64,000 nt of DNA from Actinomycetota bacterium (GTDB lineage Bacteria > Actinomycetota > Acidimicrobiia > Acidimicrobiales > Ilumatobacteraceae), in assembly GCA_009702045.1 (NCBI GenBank), contig WLIV01000013.1, positions 1 through 64,000 of the forward strand, read 5' to 3'. A program made the translations under genes and the position numbers. Below the pieces are notes generated by a model. That model saw only the letters and a program-made list of their open reading frames with translations. It was not told the origin of the DNA and made no database searches. Positions 9,407 through 17,894 of the stretch are shown here, piece after piece (position 1 is the first letter of the stretch; every line of letters begins with the position of its first letter).

Positions 9407-10864
9407 TCACCACCCCGCAGCGCGAAACCGTTCCAGCGAGGCCAGCGCAGCGGCCAACACTTCGTCGTCCGACTTCCCCGCCCACGCTCTTGCCTCGGCT
9501 CCGCCGACCAGGCCCAGCAGCACGGGCGTTCCTGCCAACTCGGCGAGATTGTACCACTCGACGAATGAGTCGTCGGCCGCGGCGACACGACTCCATTGCT
9601 CGGCCTTCTCGGTCCACCACGGCTCGTCCCATCGCAGCCACACCTTGTCCAGCAGGCCCATCGCCATCGCATCGATCGCGGCACGATGCGCCTCGGGCAG
9701 CTCCGGTTCGAAGCGGATGGTTCCGGCCTTCAACACGCCGAGTGGGACGGTGACGATCACCCGAGCGGCCGGCAGCGCTTCGCCCGAGGTGCCGGTGACG
9801 ACGACCCCGTCGTCGGCTACGGACACCGTCGCCACCGGCCAGCCCAGGCGCACGTCGAGGCCAGTGGCCAGTGCATCCACCACGGTGCCGTAGCCGCCGA
9901 GCACCAACAGGTCGTCGCCGTCGCTGCCCTCGTCGGTGCCCCACCACGCCGACAGCTGGTCGGCATCGGCCCCGTACTCGGTGCTCACCTCGGTGCGCAG
10001 GAAGTGCACGAGTGCGGCCGGGTCGACACCATCGGCCGCACCCGAGCCATCGATGGCAGCGGCCAGCGACAGGTCGTTGTCCTGCGTGTCGGCCCACTCG
10101 ACCGCGGCTTCCACGGCCTTCGACGCACCGTCCAGATAGCCGTCGGCGGCCACTGTGCCGTCGGCGCCCAGCACCACGTCGTCGTAGGCGAACGGCACAG
10201 CCTTCACACCCAACGCCTTCAGCCGAGCGGGCAGGTCGCTGGCCTTCGTGTCGTGCACCCAGTTGGCGCCACGCTCCACCGGTACCGGCCAGCCATCGGG
10301 CCGCACGGTGTGCACCCGGCCGCCCACACGGTCCTGCGCCTCCACCACGATCACCCGATGTCCAGCATCGGCCAGCGCACGAGCGGCGCTGACGCCGGCG
10401 ATGCCTGCGCCCACCACCACGATCGTCTCGCCGGCATCGGCCTCGTCGTCCACCAGCGCCGCGGCCGCACGACCCGACGCTTGCGCGCCGTGCACCGTCG
10501 CCGGGTTATCGGGGTCGAGCGCCTCACCGGCGAAGAACAACCGGCCGGCCACGGGCTGGGCCAGATCGACCCGCGCCTGCGGGGTGGCGCCCACGGGCAG
10601 GTACGAGTACGAGCCGAGCGCGAACGGGTCGGCCGACCACGACGTGCGCAGCATCGCCGCCGGCTGCGGCACCATCGCCGACGGCAGCGTCGCCGTCGGC
10701 AGCGGCTGCGGCACGGAGCCGGGCAGTTCCCCGGGCGGCGCTGATGGGCCGTTCGTGTTCGCGACGCCGTCGTTCGACGACGTGCAGGCACCCAGCCCGA
10801 GCAACACACCCGCACCCAACCCGGCACGCAGCACCGAGCGTCGTCCGATCGGTCGTTCACGCAT
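9407..10864 (-). CDS. Flavin amine oxidase, circularly permuted, Tat lipoprotein-like
   Basis: This 485-residue protein has the FAD-dependent amine oxidase (monoamine/polyamine oxidase) signatures, but in permuted order. Residues 1-27 are a twin-arginine, lipobox-like leader (GRRSVLRAG ending LGLGAC). Residues 75-135 are the segment that normally ends such enzymes ([15 protein letters not shown] and [18 protein letters not shown]). Only then comes the Rossmann FAD motif ([12 protein letters not shown], about 151-161; [12 protein letters not shown]). The C-terminus stops at [24 protein letters not shown], just where the usual tail would follow. The ATG at 10864 has TATCGT seven bases upstream, so it is probably leaderless. 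It is co-transcribed with the N-formylglutamate amidohydrolase. Confidence 0.88.
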   Translation of the reverse strand: MRERPIGRRSVLRAGLGAGVLLGLGACTSSNDGVANTNGPSAPPGELPGSVPQPLPTATLPSAMVPQPAAMLRTSWSADPFALGSYSYLPVGATPQARVDLAQPVAGRLFFAGEALDPDNPATVHGAQASGRAAAALVDDEADAGETIVVVGAGIAGVSAARALADAGHRVIVVEAQDRVGGRVHTVRPDGWPVPVERGANWVHDTKASDLPARLKALGVKAVPFAYDDVVLGADGTVAADGYLDGASKAVEAAVEWADTQDNDLSLAAAIDGSGAADGVDPAALVHFLRTEVSTEYGADADQLSAWWGTDEGSDGDDLLVLGGYGTVVDALATGLDVRLGWPVATVSVADDGVVVTGTSGEALPAARVIVTVPLGVLKAGTIRFEPELPEAHRAAIDAMAMGLLDKVWLRWDEPWWTEKAEQWSRVAAADDSFVEWYNLAELAGTPVLLGLVGGAEARAWAGKSDDEVLAAALASLERFRAAGW

Positions 10865-10970
10865 CCGCCGCACGATACGGCGATCGGGTTCGTGCGGCGC
10901 GGCACCGACCACACGCTGGCGCGCGCTGGAGCGCGGCAACTTCGTGACACCCCTCTGCGATCGTGCCGGC

Positions 10971-11336
10971 ATGAGCACATCACGCCACTTCCAACCACGC
11001 CGACGCTCCGCCCGCCCCGCCGGTCAGCCTCGCCGACCCAGCCAGTTCCAGGTGCCCCCGCATCACCACCACGTCACCATCGATGCCAGCAACGTCGAGT
11101 TCTGGTTGAACCACCTGCGGGAATCGGCCATCAAGGCACGGGTCGAGAACGACACCGAGATCGGCGATCGTTTCGATGAGATGGCCGACGACCTCGCCGC
11201 GTGCGTCGCCGCCGGTTGGCGCGATGTCGACGGGCGCCCGGTGCGGCACTGGCACTACCACATGCACGTGACACCGCACCCCAGCGGTCTGCTCGAACAC
11301 TTCATCGAGCTCTGGCCCGAGCACCTCGCCGCCTGA
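10971..11336 (+). CDS. Small hypothetical protein
   Basis: This 121-residue protein of unknown function diverges from the amine oxidase gene. The first 35 residues are basic and Pro/Arg-rich. The remainder ([25 protein letters not shown]... onward) is a compact His/Trp-containing domain that looks folded. The ATG at 10971 follows a weak -10-like GATCGT by six bases. No signal peptide is seen. I judge it a real gene because its amino acid composition is protein-like and the gap would otherwise be empty. Confidence 0.55.
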   Translation: MSTSRHFQPRRRSARPAGQPRRPSQFQVPPHHHHVTIDASNVEFWLNHLRESAIKARVENDTEIGDRFDEMADDLAACVAAGWRDVDGRPVRHWHYHMHVTPHPSGLLEHFIELWPEHLAA

Positions 11337-11381
11337 CGCTGTTGTGCCGCCGGCTTCAGTCGCGAATTCGCCTTACGAGCG

Positions 11382-11996
11382 CTACCCCTCGGTGCGCGCC
11401 GGGTCGTGAGCCGGCAGCACATCGTTCAGGAACGGCAACTGCTTCCACTCGGGGACCGGCGTCTCGCGGCCCGGTTGCGGCACGAACGGCGACACCTCGC
11501 CATCGCGGTGGATGTAGCGACCGCAGTTCGGGAACACCCGCGCCACCTGCACGCTCAACACCGCTTCGGCGCCGTGGAACGTGGCCACCGTGTCTGCATC
11601 GGTGAGCACCGTGCCGATGCCGTGCACGCGCACGCGCCATGGCCGAACATGGTCGACGAACAGCAGCGCCACCCGGCCGTTGTCGCTGATGTTGCCCAGC
11701 GTGCGCCACATGCCGTTGCCGTTGTAGATCGGCAACTGCAACTCGCTGCGCTCCACCACGCGCACGAATCCGGGCGCGCCACCCTTGTAGGAAACATCGG
11801 GCCAACCGTCGGCGTCCACCGTCGCCACCCACACCGTCGACTGCTCGCGCACCAACGCGATGTCGCCGTCGTCCAGCTCACCGTGCACGGTCACATCCGC
11901 CAGCAGATCGGCCAGGCGGCGCGAATCGAACTCGTCCTGCAACGCACGCGCACCCTCGCCGTACATCGCGCTCAGCTCATCCCCGTTCCGACTCAC
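11382..11996 (-). CDS. Pyridoxamine 5'-phosphate oxidase-family protein
   Basis: This is a flavin-binding split-barrel protein of about 204 residues. Typical features are the STVWVATVDADGWPDVSYKGG strand, the GNISDNGRVALLFVD core and a C-terminal FPNCGRYIH motif. Such proteins bind FMN (some bind F420 or heme) and reduce small substrates; true PLP synthesis is not implied. I prefer the GTG at 11996 because TACGAT lies exactly six bases before it, the leaderless pattern seen across the window; the frame opens at 12044. It is convergent with the small gene upstream. Confidence 0.8.
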   Translation of the reverse strand: MSRNGDELSAMYGEGARALQDEFDSRRLADLLADVTVHGELDDGDIALVREQSTVWVATVDADGWPDVSYKGGAPGFVRVVERSELQLPIYNGNGMWRTLGNISDNGRVALLFVDHVRPWRVRVHGIGTVLTDADTVATFHGAEAVLSVQVARVFPNCGRYIHRDGEVSPFVPQPGRETPVPEWKQLPFLNDVLPAHDPARTEG

Positions 11997-12237
11997 ACCC
12001 GCATCGTATGACGCCACGCTGGCCACCCCGAACAGCTCGCCCATGCAGCCGATGCCGAACCTGAGGTGTCCTGTGTTCGACCTCGCCGCCCGCCTCGTGG
12101 AGGTCGGCCATCAGCGGTTCGTCACGACCTACTATGGGACACCTTGGTCCACGGCCTACCCGACCTGCACCACGCAATCGTCGGTTGCACGTGACCATGT
12201 CGGCACGCTCCACCCTCCGATCAGAACGGGACTCCAC

Positions 12238-12717
12238 ATGACCTTCACCCCGAACCCGGAACTCGACCTCGTGCTCGAGCGCACGGTGCCCGTCTCGCCG
12301 CAGAAGGTGTGGGCCGCGTGGACCGAGCCCGAGCTGCTGTTGCAGTGGTTCACCCCTGCACCATTCAAGACGGTGAAGGTCGAGCAGGACCTGCGCCCGG
12401 GCGGGGCGAACTGCATCACCATGGAATCGCCCGAAGGCCACCAGTTCCCCAACGCTGGCTGCTACCTGGTGGTGGAGCCGAATCGTCTGCTGGTGTTCAC
12501 CAGCGTGATGGGTGCCGACTTCCGCCCCTTGGTTGCTGGCCCAGGCGACCTGCCGTTCACCGGCCGCATCGAGATCGCCCCGGCACCCGGCGGCGGCACG
12601 CTGTACCGGGCGATCGCGATGCACGCCGACGCGGACGCCGCTCGACGCCATTCCGAGATGGGCTTCCACGCCGGCTGGGGCGCCGCGCTGGATCAACTCG
12701 TCGCACTGATGTCCTGA
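12238..12717 (+). CDS. SRPBCC (AHSA1-type) protein
   Basis: This 159-residue protein is of the START/Bet v1 superfamily, AHSA1 subgroup. It shows the classic opening LVLERTVPVSPQKVWAAWTEPELLLQWF and the closing amphipathic helix GWGAALDQLVALM. These proteins bind hydrophobic ligands in a cavity; the ligand cannot be read from sequence. The ATG at 12238 gives the family-standard N-terminus. It stands alone and is followed by a dispersed repeat. Confidence 0.85.
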   Translation: MTFTPNPELDLVLERTVPVSPQKVWAAWTEPELLLQWFTPAPFKTVKVEQDLRPGGANCITMESPEGHQFPNAGCYLVVEPNRLLVFTSVMGADFRPLVAGPGDLPFTGRIEIAPAPGGGTLYRAIAMHADADAARRHSEMGFHAGWGAALDQLVALMS

Positions 12718-12789
12718 CCCTGTTTGGCGTGTCGTCGGCGCTGGCGTGTCGCCGCCGCCGCCGCCGTGTCGTCGGTCCCGGTCCGGGTT

Positions 12790-12869
12790 GGGCGCGCTTC
12801 GTGCCGGAGCTGACTGGTCGCCGCACCCACGGGCGCGACAACCGGTCGCCACGTGCACGAAGCGCGCCC
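12790..12869. repeat. Dispersed inverted-repeat element, copy A
   Basis: GGGCGCGCTTCGTGC at 12790-12804 is perfectly inverted at 12855-12869 (15-base arms, 50-base spacer). It fills the gap between convergent genes. The arms recur at 16.8, 26.1 and 38.1 kb. Confidence 0.8.
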
Positions 12870-12947
12870 GTTCGACCGGGCCGAACGAGCCCGACCACAC
12901 CGCCGCCCCGCCGCCGCCGCCCGGCCGCGCCTCGACGCGCCCGCCCG

Positions 12948-13898
12948 TCAGTGGCGGTGGGTGTCGATGCTGCAGAACGTGGCGGGCACGCCGCAGGCTT
13001 CGCATTCCAACTCGAGCGTCGCGTGGCTGATGCGGAAGCGCGCACCGATCGCCGACTTCGCCCGGGCGCTCACCACCTGCGCCTGCTCGAGCGTCGGGTG
13101 ACCGTCGAGCACGAGGTGTGCCGACAACGCCCGCACATCGCTGGACAACGTCCACACATGCAGGTCGTGCACTGACTCGACGCCCTCAACCTCGGCCATC
13201 GCCGCGGCGAGCGCGTCTACATCAAGCCCGGCGGGTGTGGACTCCAACAACACGTCGGCCGTCGAACGCAGCAACTGCCAGCCCTGCACACCGATCACCA
13301 CACCGATCACCAGCGACACGGCGGGGTCGAGCCAGTACCAACCACCGGTCAGCAGAATCACCAGGCCGGCCAGCGCCACGCCGACCGACACTGCGCCGTC
13401 GGACAGCATGTGCAGCAGGGCCGAGCGCATGTTCAGGTCGTGCGAGTCGCCACCGTCGTCGGGTTCGCCGTCGGCGTGGTGCGCTTGGCCGCCACCCAAC
13501 GCGGCCGCCGCGCCGAAGTTCGCCGCCGCAGCAATGAGCGCAACGATCACCACCAGGCCACCCTTCACTGGGTGCGGGTCGAGGAAGCGGCGGACGGCCT
13601 CGAAGCCGACCAACACGCACACGACCAGGATGCTGGCGGCGTTGGCCTGCGCCGCCAGGATCGTGCCGCGGTGATAGCCGAACGAGCGCGATGCGTTTGC
13701 CGCTCGCCGGGCGAAGCGCACTGCGACCAGCGACACCACGATCGCGGCCACATCGGTGAGGTTGTGCGCCGCATCCGCCAGCAGTCCCAGCGACGAGGCG
13801 ACCAGCCCGATCACCACCTGCACCACCACGATCACCACGTTCAGACCGAGGGCAATGGCAAGCCTGCGCTCTTTCACCCTGGCGACCTCGGACGACAT
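12948..13898 (-). CDS. Cation diffusion facilitator (CDF) metal exporter
   Basis: This 316-residue inner-membrane transporter has six predicted helices. The two metal-site motifs are DAAHNLTDV in TM2 and HMLSDGAVS in TM5, giving the His/Asp pairs of zinc-type CDF proteins. A His/Asp-rich loop (GGGQAHHADGEPDDGGDSHD) lies between TM4 and TM5. The cytoplasmic C-terminal domain follows and ends in CSIDTHRH. It probably exports Zn(II), Co(II) or Cd(II) in exchange for protons. The ATG at 13898 fits the family N-terminus. It lies 35 bases after the msrB gene on the same strand. Confidence 0.9.
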   Translation of the reverse strand: MSSEVARVKERRLAIALGLNVVIVVVQVVIGLVASSLGLLADAAHNLTDVAAIVVSLVAVRFARRAANASRSFGYHRGTILAAQANAASILVVCVLVGFEAVRRFLDPHPVKGGLVVIVALIAAAANFGAAAALGGGQAHHADGEPDDGGDSHDLNMRSALLHMLSDGAVSVGVALAGLVILLTGGWYWLDPAVSLVIGVVIGVQGWQLLRSTADVLLESTPAGLDVDALAAAMAEVEGVESVHDLHVWTLSSDVRALSAHLVLDGHPTLEQAQVVSARAKSAIGARFRISHATLELECEACGVPATFCSIDTHRH

Positions 13899-13933
13899 GG
13901 CCACACGTTGCCACGCCGAATGCGGCGCGACAA

Positions 13934-14359
13934 CTACGCGTCGGGCTGGCCGTTGGGCTGGCTGTCGGGCTGGAACGCCAGCGACACCGAGTTCATGCAG
14001 AACCGGTTGCCGGTGGGCGTGCCGTAGCCGTCGGGGAACACGTGGCCGAGGTGCGAACCGCAGCGGGCGCAACGCACTTCGGTGCGCAGCATGCCCATTG
14101 CGCGATCCTCGATCAGCTCCACCGCTTCCGGCCGCACCGATTCGTAGAAACTCGGCCAGCCGCAGCCCGAATCGAACTTCGTGCCGGCGGTGAACAGCTC
14201 GCCCCCGCACGCCCGGCACGTGTACAGCCCGTCACGTTCCTCGTGCAGCAACGCACCAGTGCCCGGCCGCTCGGTGGCCGCCCGCCGCAACACGGCGAAC
14301 TCCTCCGGGCTGAGCATGCTGCGCCACACCTCGTCGGGGTGTTCGACCTCGTAGTGCAT
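13934..14359 (-). CDS. msrB: Peptide-methionine (R)-S-oxide reductase MsrB
   Basis: This 141-residue enzyme reduces methionine-R-sulfoxide in oxidised proteins. Structural zinc cysteines are C48/C51 (TCRACGG) and C97/C100 (RCARCGSH). The catalytic cysteine is C121 in NRFCMNSVSL, and C66 in SGCGWPSFY may act in recycling. I chose the ATG at 14359 because GGAGG lies five bases before it; the GTG at 14374 upstream would overlap that site. It is followed on the same strand by the CDF exporter. Confidence 0.95.
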   Translation of the reverse strand: MHYEVEHPDEVWRSMLSPEEFAVLRRAATERPGTGALLHEERDGLYTCRACGGELFTAGTKFDSGCGWPSFYESVRPEAVELIEDRAMGMLRTEVRCARCGSHLGHVFPDGYGTPTGNRFCMNSVSLAFQPDSQPNGQPDA

Positions 14360-14505
14360 CTCGCCTCCTGTCACGGGAAGTTTCTATCGGGTTCCGCAGG
14401 CCAGGTGGCGGCCGGCCCCGCCGAGGACCCGTCGCATTCCGGGCCGACGGGTGCGGTTCGATGTCGGTTCCGACGTCGTTCCGCACCCGTGGGTGCGACG
14501 GCAGG

Positions 14506-14817
14506 TCAGAAGGGACGCGGATCGCGCCCATCCTGGGTGGGGTGGCGCACAAGGGTCAGGCCACGATCCTCGTCGAACCGACACCCGCACGACAACAACT
14601 GCCCGCCGCACGTGGGGCACCGCTGCAGATCGCACCCCGGATGGTGATGACCGCCGCGCTCGACGCCGCAATCACCGCACCGCGTGCCACGGCCCATCCA
14701 GCCCGGCTCGCGCCCGAACGGAACCAGCCCGACGTGACGCCCGCGCACGTGCAAGGCATCGACTGTGCACGACGCAGCGGTGGTCATCTCGCGCCCACAC
14801 CACTGACACATCACCAT
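14506..14817 (-). CDS. Small zinc-ribbon protein
   Basis: This 103-residue protein is built around Cys/His pairs: CQWC near the start, CGDC in the middle, and HHHPGC-x3[14 protein letters not shown]. It should bind one or two zinc ions. Proteins of this kind are common in actinobacteria and their role is unknown to me. GGAGG sits seven bases before the ATG at 14817. A 17-codon reading frame with its own strong ribosome site ends inside the start region, so translation may be coupled. Confidence 0.7.
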   Translation of the reverse strand: MVMCQWCGREMTTAASCTVDALHVRGRHVGLVPFGREPGWMGRGTRCGDCGVERGGHHHPGCDLQRCPTCGGQLLSCGCRFDEDRGLTLVRHPTQDGRDPRPF

Positions 14818-14864
14818 CTCGCCACCTCCGCACGAGCGACGTTGATCTCACGAACCTGGCGCAT
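14811..14864 (-). CDS. Possible 17-residue leader peptide
   Basis: An ATG at 14864 is preceded by GAGGAGG at good spacing. It encodes [17 protein letters not shown] and stops at 14811, overlapping the start of the zinc-ribbon gene. The strong ribosome site and the overlap suggest a coupled small ORF or upstream leader. No homology can be claimed for so short a peptide, and it could be fortuitous. Confidence 0.35.
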   Translation of the reverse strand: MRQVREINVARAEVARW

Positions 14865-15099
14865 GGAAGCACCTCCTCATCGACGACGACGGGGCCGCCA
14901 CAAGTGGCCCGATACGGAAGCATCACTTCGAGAAGGGCCGCAGCCCGAGGCGCCAATAGAGGCTGAGGCGCCGCTGAGCGCACCATATCGACCGCTTGCG
15001 CATCGCGTGACACCCCTTCGCGATGCTCAGGCCATGCGCACGACGCCCATCCCACCCCGCCCAGACCCACCTCCGCAGCGAAGTGCTACATTGACGCAC

Positions 15100-15363
15100 A
15101 TGGCTGACGTCGGCATTCGAGCCCTCAAGCAGAACGCATCCGCCGTGGTCGCCGAAGCCGCTGCCGGCGAGACCATCACCATCACCGACCGCGGGCGGCC
15201 CGTCGCCCGGTTGACTCCGCTGCCAGCCACACGGCTACAGGCGTTGCTGGACAGCGGCCGTGCCCGACCGGCTCGGCGTCGCATCGACGATCTCACACCA
15301 CCGAAGACCGGCCCCAGCCTGACGGCGGAGCTGGCAGCGATGCGCGCCGACGAACGCAGCTGA
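15100..15363 (+). CDS. Phd/YefM-type antitoxin (VapB partner)
   Basis: This 87-residue protein shows the Phd/YefM antitoxin N-terminus: MADVGIRALKQNASAVV followed by GETITITDRGRPVARLTPL. This fold binds the operon's operator and the C-terminal tail blocks the toxin. TACATT lies seven bases before the ATG, so the operon appears leaderless. The next gene, a PIN-domain toxin, starts one base after its stop codon. Confidence 0.9.
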   Translation: MADVGIRALKQNASAVVAEAAAGETITITDRGRPVARLTPLPATRLQALLDSGRARPARRRIDDLTPPKTGPSLTAELAAMRADERS

Positions 15364-15364
15364 C

Positions 15365-15763
15365 GTGGCGTACTACGTCGACACCTCCGCGCTCACGAAA
15401 CTGGTGGTTGCCGAGCCCGAGTCGAAGGCGCTGCGCAAGTGGCTCACCGCTACCAATCGTCAACTGGTGTCGAGCGACCTCGCCCGCACCGAACTGCTGC
15501 GAGCCGTGCGGCGAGCCGCCCCCGACCGGATGGTGCAGGCACGCGAGGTGCTCGACTCGCTCGTGCTGCTGCAGGTGTCCACCGACGTCTTTGAAGCTGC
15601 CGCCCACCTCGAACCGACAGTCCTGCGCACGCTCGACGCGGTCCACCTCGCGTCGGCGCTCACGCTCGGCGACGAGCTGGAAGGTGTGGTGGCCTACGAC
15701 GAGCGGCTGGCCCAGGCAGCCCAGGGAGTAGGCATCGCCGTGATCCAGCCTCGGCCCAAGTGA
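15365..15763 (+). CDS. vapC: PIN-domain toxin (VapC family)
   Basis: This 132-residue PIN-domain ribonuclease has the acidic metal-site residues in place: D6 (YYVDTSAL), E43 in the ARTEL segment, D92 (RTLDAVHLASAL) and D110 (VAYDERL). VapC toxins cut tRNA or rRNA when freed from the antitoxin. It uses a GTG start one base after the antitoxin stop, the usual tight pairing. The locus looks intact. Confidence 0.92.
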   Translation: MAYYVDTSALTKLVVAEPESKALRKWLTATNRQLVSSDLARTELLRAVRRAAPDRMVQAREVLDSLVLLQVSTDVFEAAAHLEPTVLRTLDAVHLASALTLGDELEGVVAYDERLAQAAQGVGIAVIQPRPK

Positions 15764-15848
15764 CTGCACCGGGCGCAGCGCCCAGCCGAGCCGCGCCGGA
15801 AGCGACCCCCGACCCACAAGTCGCCGCGAAGCCCGGTAGGAAGGAGGT

Positions 15849-16760
15849 GTGATCGATTTGCTGAGAGACAAGATCGTCGGCTCCACCACGTCGCTGTTCT
15901 CGCACGGGCCACAAGCCTTGGAGCACACGCTCGACCACATGGGCGACCCCGGTCTGCTGGGCCCCGACTCGGTGTCGTGGCGGGTCATCGGCGACACGTC
16001 GGCCTTCGTCGGCGGTATCCGTGCGTTGCTGATCCAGACCGCGCACCCGGAGGTGTCGGCCGGTGTCGAGCAGCACTCGCGCTATCGCGACGACCCGCTC
16101 GGCCGGCTGAGCCGCACGTCGGTGTATGTCACCGAAACCACCTACGGCTCGATGCCCGAGGTGGAGGCCGCGGTGCAAGCGGTGCGCACCGCGCACGTGC
16201 CGGTGAAGGGGCGTTCGGAGCGCGACAAGGCGTATAGCGCGAGCAACCCGGGCATGGCTGCGTGGGTGCACAACGTGCTGACCGATTCGTTCCTCGCTGC
16301 GTACCAGGCGTACGGGGCGTCGAAGCTGACACCCGAGGATGCCGACCGCTTCGTCGAGGAGCAGACCCGCATCGGTGCGCTGCTCGGTGCGTCGCCGATG
16401 CCCACCACCGCTGCCGAGTTGGCGGCGTGGGTGAGCGAGCACCCCGCGCTCGCCCGGTCACAGGCCGAGCACAACGCGATCAAGTTCCTGCGCCGTCCGC
16501 CCCTGTCGGTCCCGGTGCAGCTCGGCTACCAGCCGCTGCTGCAGGCTGCGGTGGCGACGGTGCCCGAACGCATCCGCGAGATCATCGGCATGAAGCCCTC
16601 GCCCGTCAGCGCCTGCATCGGCGGCACCGCCGTCACGGCGTTGCGTTGGGCCCTCGGCTACTCACCCGCATGGCATGTGGCCCTCGTCCGCTCGGGCGCG
16701 CCCATCCCGCCCGGGCTGTTCCGCCAACCCCTGCGCGCCTCCACCGTCACCGTTCCCTGA
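15849..16760 (+). CDS. MpaB-family (DUF2236) oxygenase
   Basis: This 303-residue protein is of the MpaB/latex-clearing-protein-related family, haem-containing oxygenases in characterised members. Family hallmarks include the DSVSWRVIGDTSAFVGGIRALLIQTAHPEV block, SRYRDDPLGRLSRTS, and VHNVLTDSFLAAYQ. The substrate is unknown. GGAAGGAGG lies directly upstream of the GTG start, one of the few strong ribosome sites here. The gene is monocistronic and is followed by a dispersed repeat. Confidence 0.85.
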   Translation: MIDLLRDKIVGSTTSLFSHGPQALEHTLDHMGDPGLLGPDSVSWRVIGDTSAFVGGIRALLIQTAHPEVSAGVEQHSRYRDDPLGRLSRTSVYVTETTYGSMPEVEAAVQAVRTAHVPVKGRSERDKAYSASNPGMAAWVHNVLTDSFLAAYQAYGASKLTPEDADRFVEEQTRIGALLGASPMPTTAAELAAWVSEHPALARSQAEHNAIKFLRRPPLSVPVQLGYQPLLQAAVATVPERIREIIGMKPSPVSACIGGTAVTALRWALGYSPAWHVALVRSGAPIPPGLFRQPLRASTVTVP

Positions 16761-16777
16761 CCGGCCAGGCCCCGTGT

Positions 16778-16856
16778 GGGCGCGGTTCGTGCCGATGCTG
16801 CGCACACATCGCGCCCGTGGGAGCTGAGGCGGACACCGCCGACACGAAGCGCGCCC
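16778..16856. repeat. Dispersed inverted-repeat element, copy B
   Basis: The left arm at 16778-16792 and right arm at 16842-16856 match the consensus with one or two changes each. The spacer includes CGCCCGTGGGAGCTG, also found in copy C. It begins 18 bases after the MpaB gene. Confidence 0.75.
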
Positions 16857-17016
16857 AACTGCGCACCGCCACCACTGGCCGCCGCCGCAAGCAGCACGCG
16901 GCGAGCGGCCGGGCCCGCGTGGGGGTGGGCAGACAACCATTCGTAGCGCTTCACCTGAGCAACGGTTAGACCATAAGCGTTACTTAGAGAGTTCGGAGGG
17001 AACGGTTGTTGCACAA

Positions 17017-17610
17017 CTGAGCAGACGCCGCTGGACCTCCAAATTCGAGGGAATGAGCCGCAGCGACCGACAGGGTTGCGACTACGACGCCTCTCTCCCC
17101 GACACGCTCGCCGACCGGAATCTTGCCCTTCCGGCCTATCTCGTCGCCGATCTCAGCGACGCAGATGCAGCGATACGCCGGTTGAACGCCTCTGGCACCT
17201 CGCATGTCAGCCTCGAAGGGCTAGCTCGTTTCCTGCTCCGCGCGGAGTCGGTCGCTTCGTCGAAGATCGAAGCGCTCGATGCCCGCTGGCGAGAACAGCT
17301 GGGCCGCATTCGCGCCAACTCGGCCACCGAGCTGCTCCTCGATCTGCTGCCCGGCGTTCCGGTCATCACTGTCGAGAGTGCCGCACGGCTGATCGGACGA
17401 TCCGAGATGCGCACGGGCGAAGCCGTGAACCGACTCGAAGCCGCCGGCGTCCTGCGCCAACGCAACATCGGACGCCAGCGCTATCGCATCTTCGAAGCGA
17501 CCGGTGTCGTCGAACTGTTCACCGGCCTGGGCCGATACCCCGACCACACTGGATTCGGACCCGGGGAGGAGTCACCTCACTCCGGGTCGTTGTCGAGCGC
17601 GCTCCAGTAG
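17017..17610 (+). pseudogene. Fic-family protein lacking the catalytic Fic core
   Basis: The frame begins with a typical Fic N-terminal domain (RWTSKFEGMSRSDRQGCDYD, LARFLLRAESVASSKIEAL) and then jumps straight to the segment that usually follows the Fic core (DARWREQLGRIRANSATELLLDLLPG) and the C-terminal winged helix (ESAARLIGRSEMRTGEAVNRLEAAGVLRQ). The HPFxxGNGR active-site motif and about 150 residues are missing, with no frameshift at the join. It cannot be an AMP-transferase. The first ATG is at 17053, but homology extends upstream to about 17023. It may be a dead gene or a retained DNA-binding remnant. Confidence 0.75.
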
Positions 17611-17894
17611 TCCGGGTCGTCGGCGAAACTGACGACCTCGACGATCTCGTCGGTTCGCAGCACCGCAACGAACGTCACCGCGCCGAAGAACGAATCGACC
17701 ACGGTGTAAGAACGTACGGCAGGCACCACGTCATACGACAGCACGTCGAACTCTCGAAAAGCAAAGACCGCCGCAGCGAGCGGCCCACCGACGAAGTCGT
17801 ATTCCGAGCCATCGCCCAGAGGTGACCGCGCCGCTTCGAACTGCTCATGCGCGCTCTCGAACACCGCTGACGCGACTTCAACGCGACGGATCAC
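17577..17894 (-). CDS. Small protein paired with Panacea antitoxin (candidate toxin)
   Basis: This 105-residue acidic protein is unrecognised. Its second half (YTVVDSFFGAVTFVAVLRTDEIVEVVSFADDPDYW) reads as alternating beta strands, loosely like small RelE-type folds, but no catalytic residues can be named. It starts at a GTG overlapping the stop of the Panacea-domain gene by four bases. Panacea antitoxins are usually paired with a small toxin, so position makes this the candidate toxin. Its 3' end overlaps the end of the convergent Fic remnant. Confidence 0.65.
   Translation of the reverse strand: MIRRVEVASAVFESAHEQFEAARSPLGDGSEYDFVGGPLAAAVFAFREFDVLSYDVVPAVRSYTVVDSFFGAVTFVAVLRTDEIVEVVSFADDPDYWSALDNDPE

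Noticed and set aside
10944-15034. Shared CGTGACACCCCT..CGCGAT sequence near 10.94 and 15.01 kb
   Set aside because: Only two imperfect copies, with different spacing to the nearest start codons. This is too weak to call a regulatory site.
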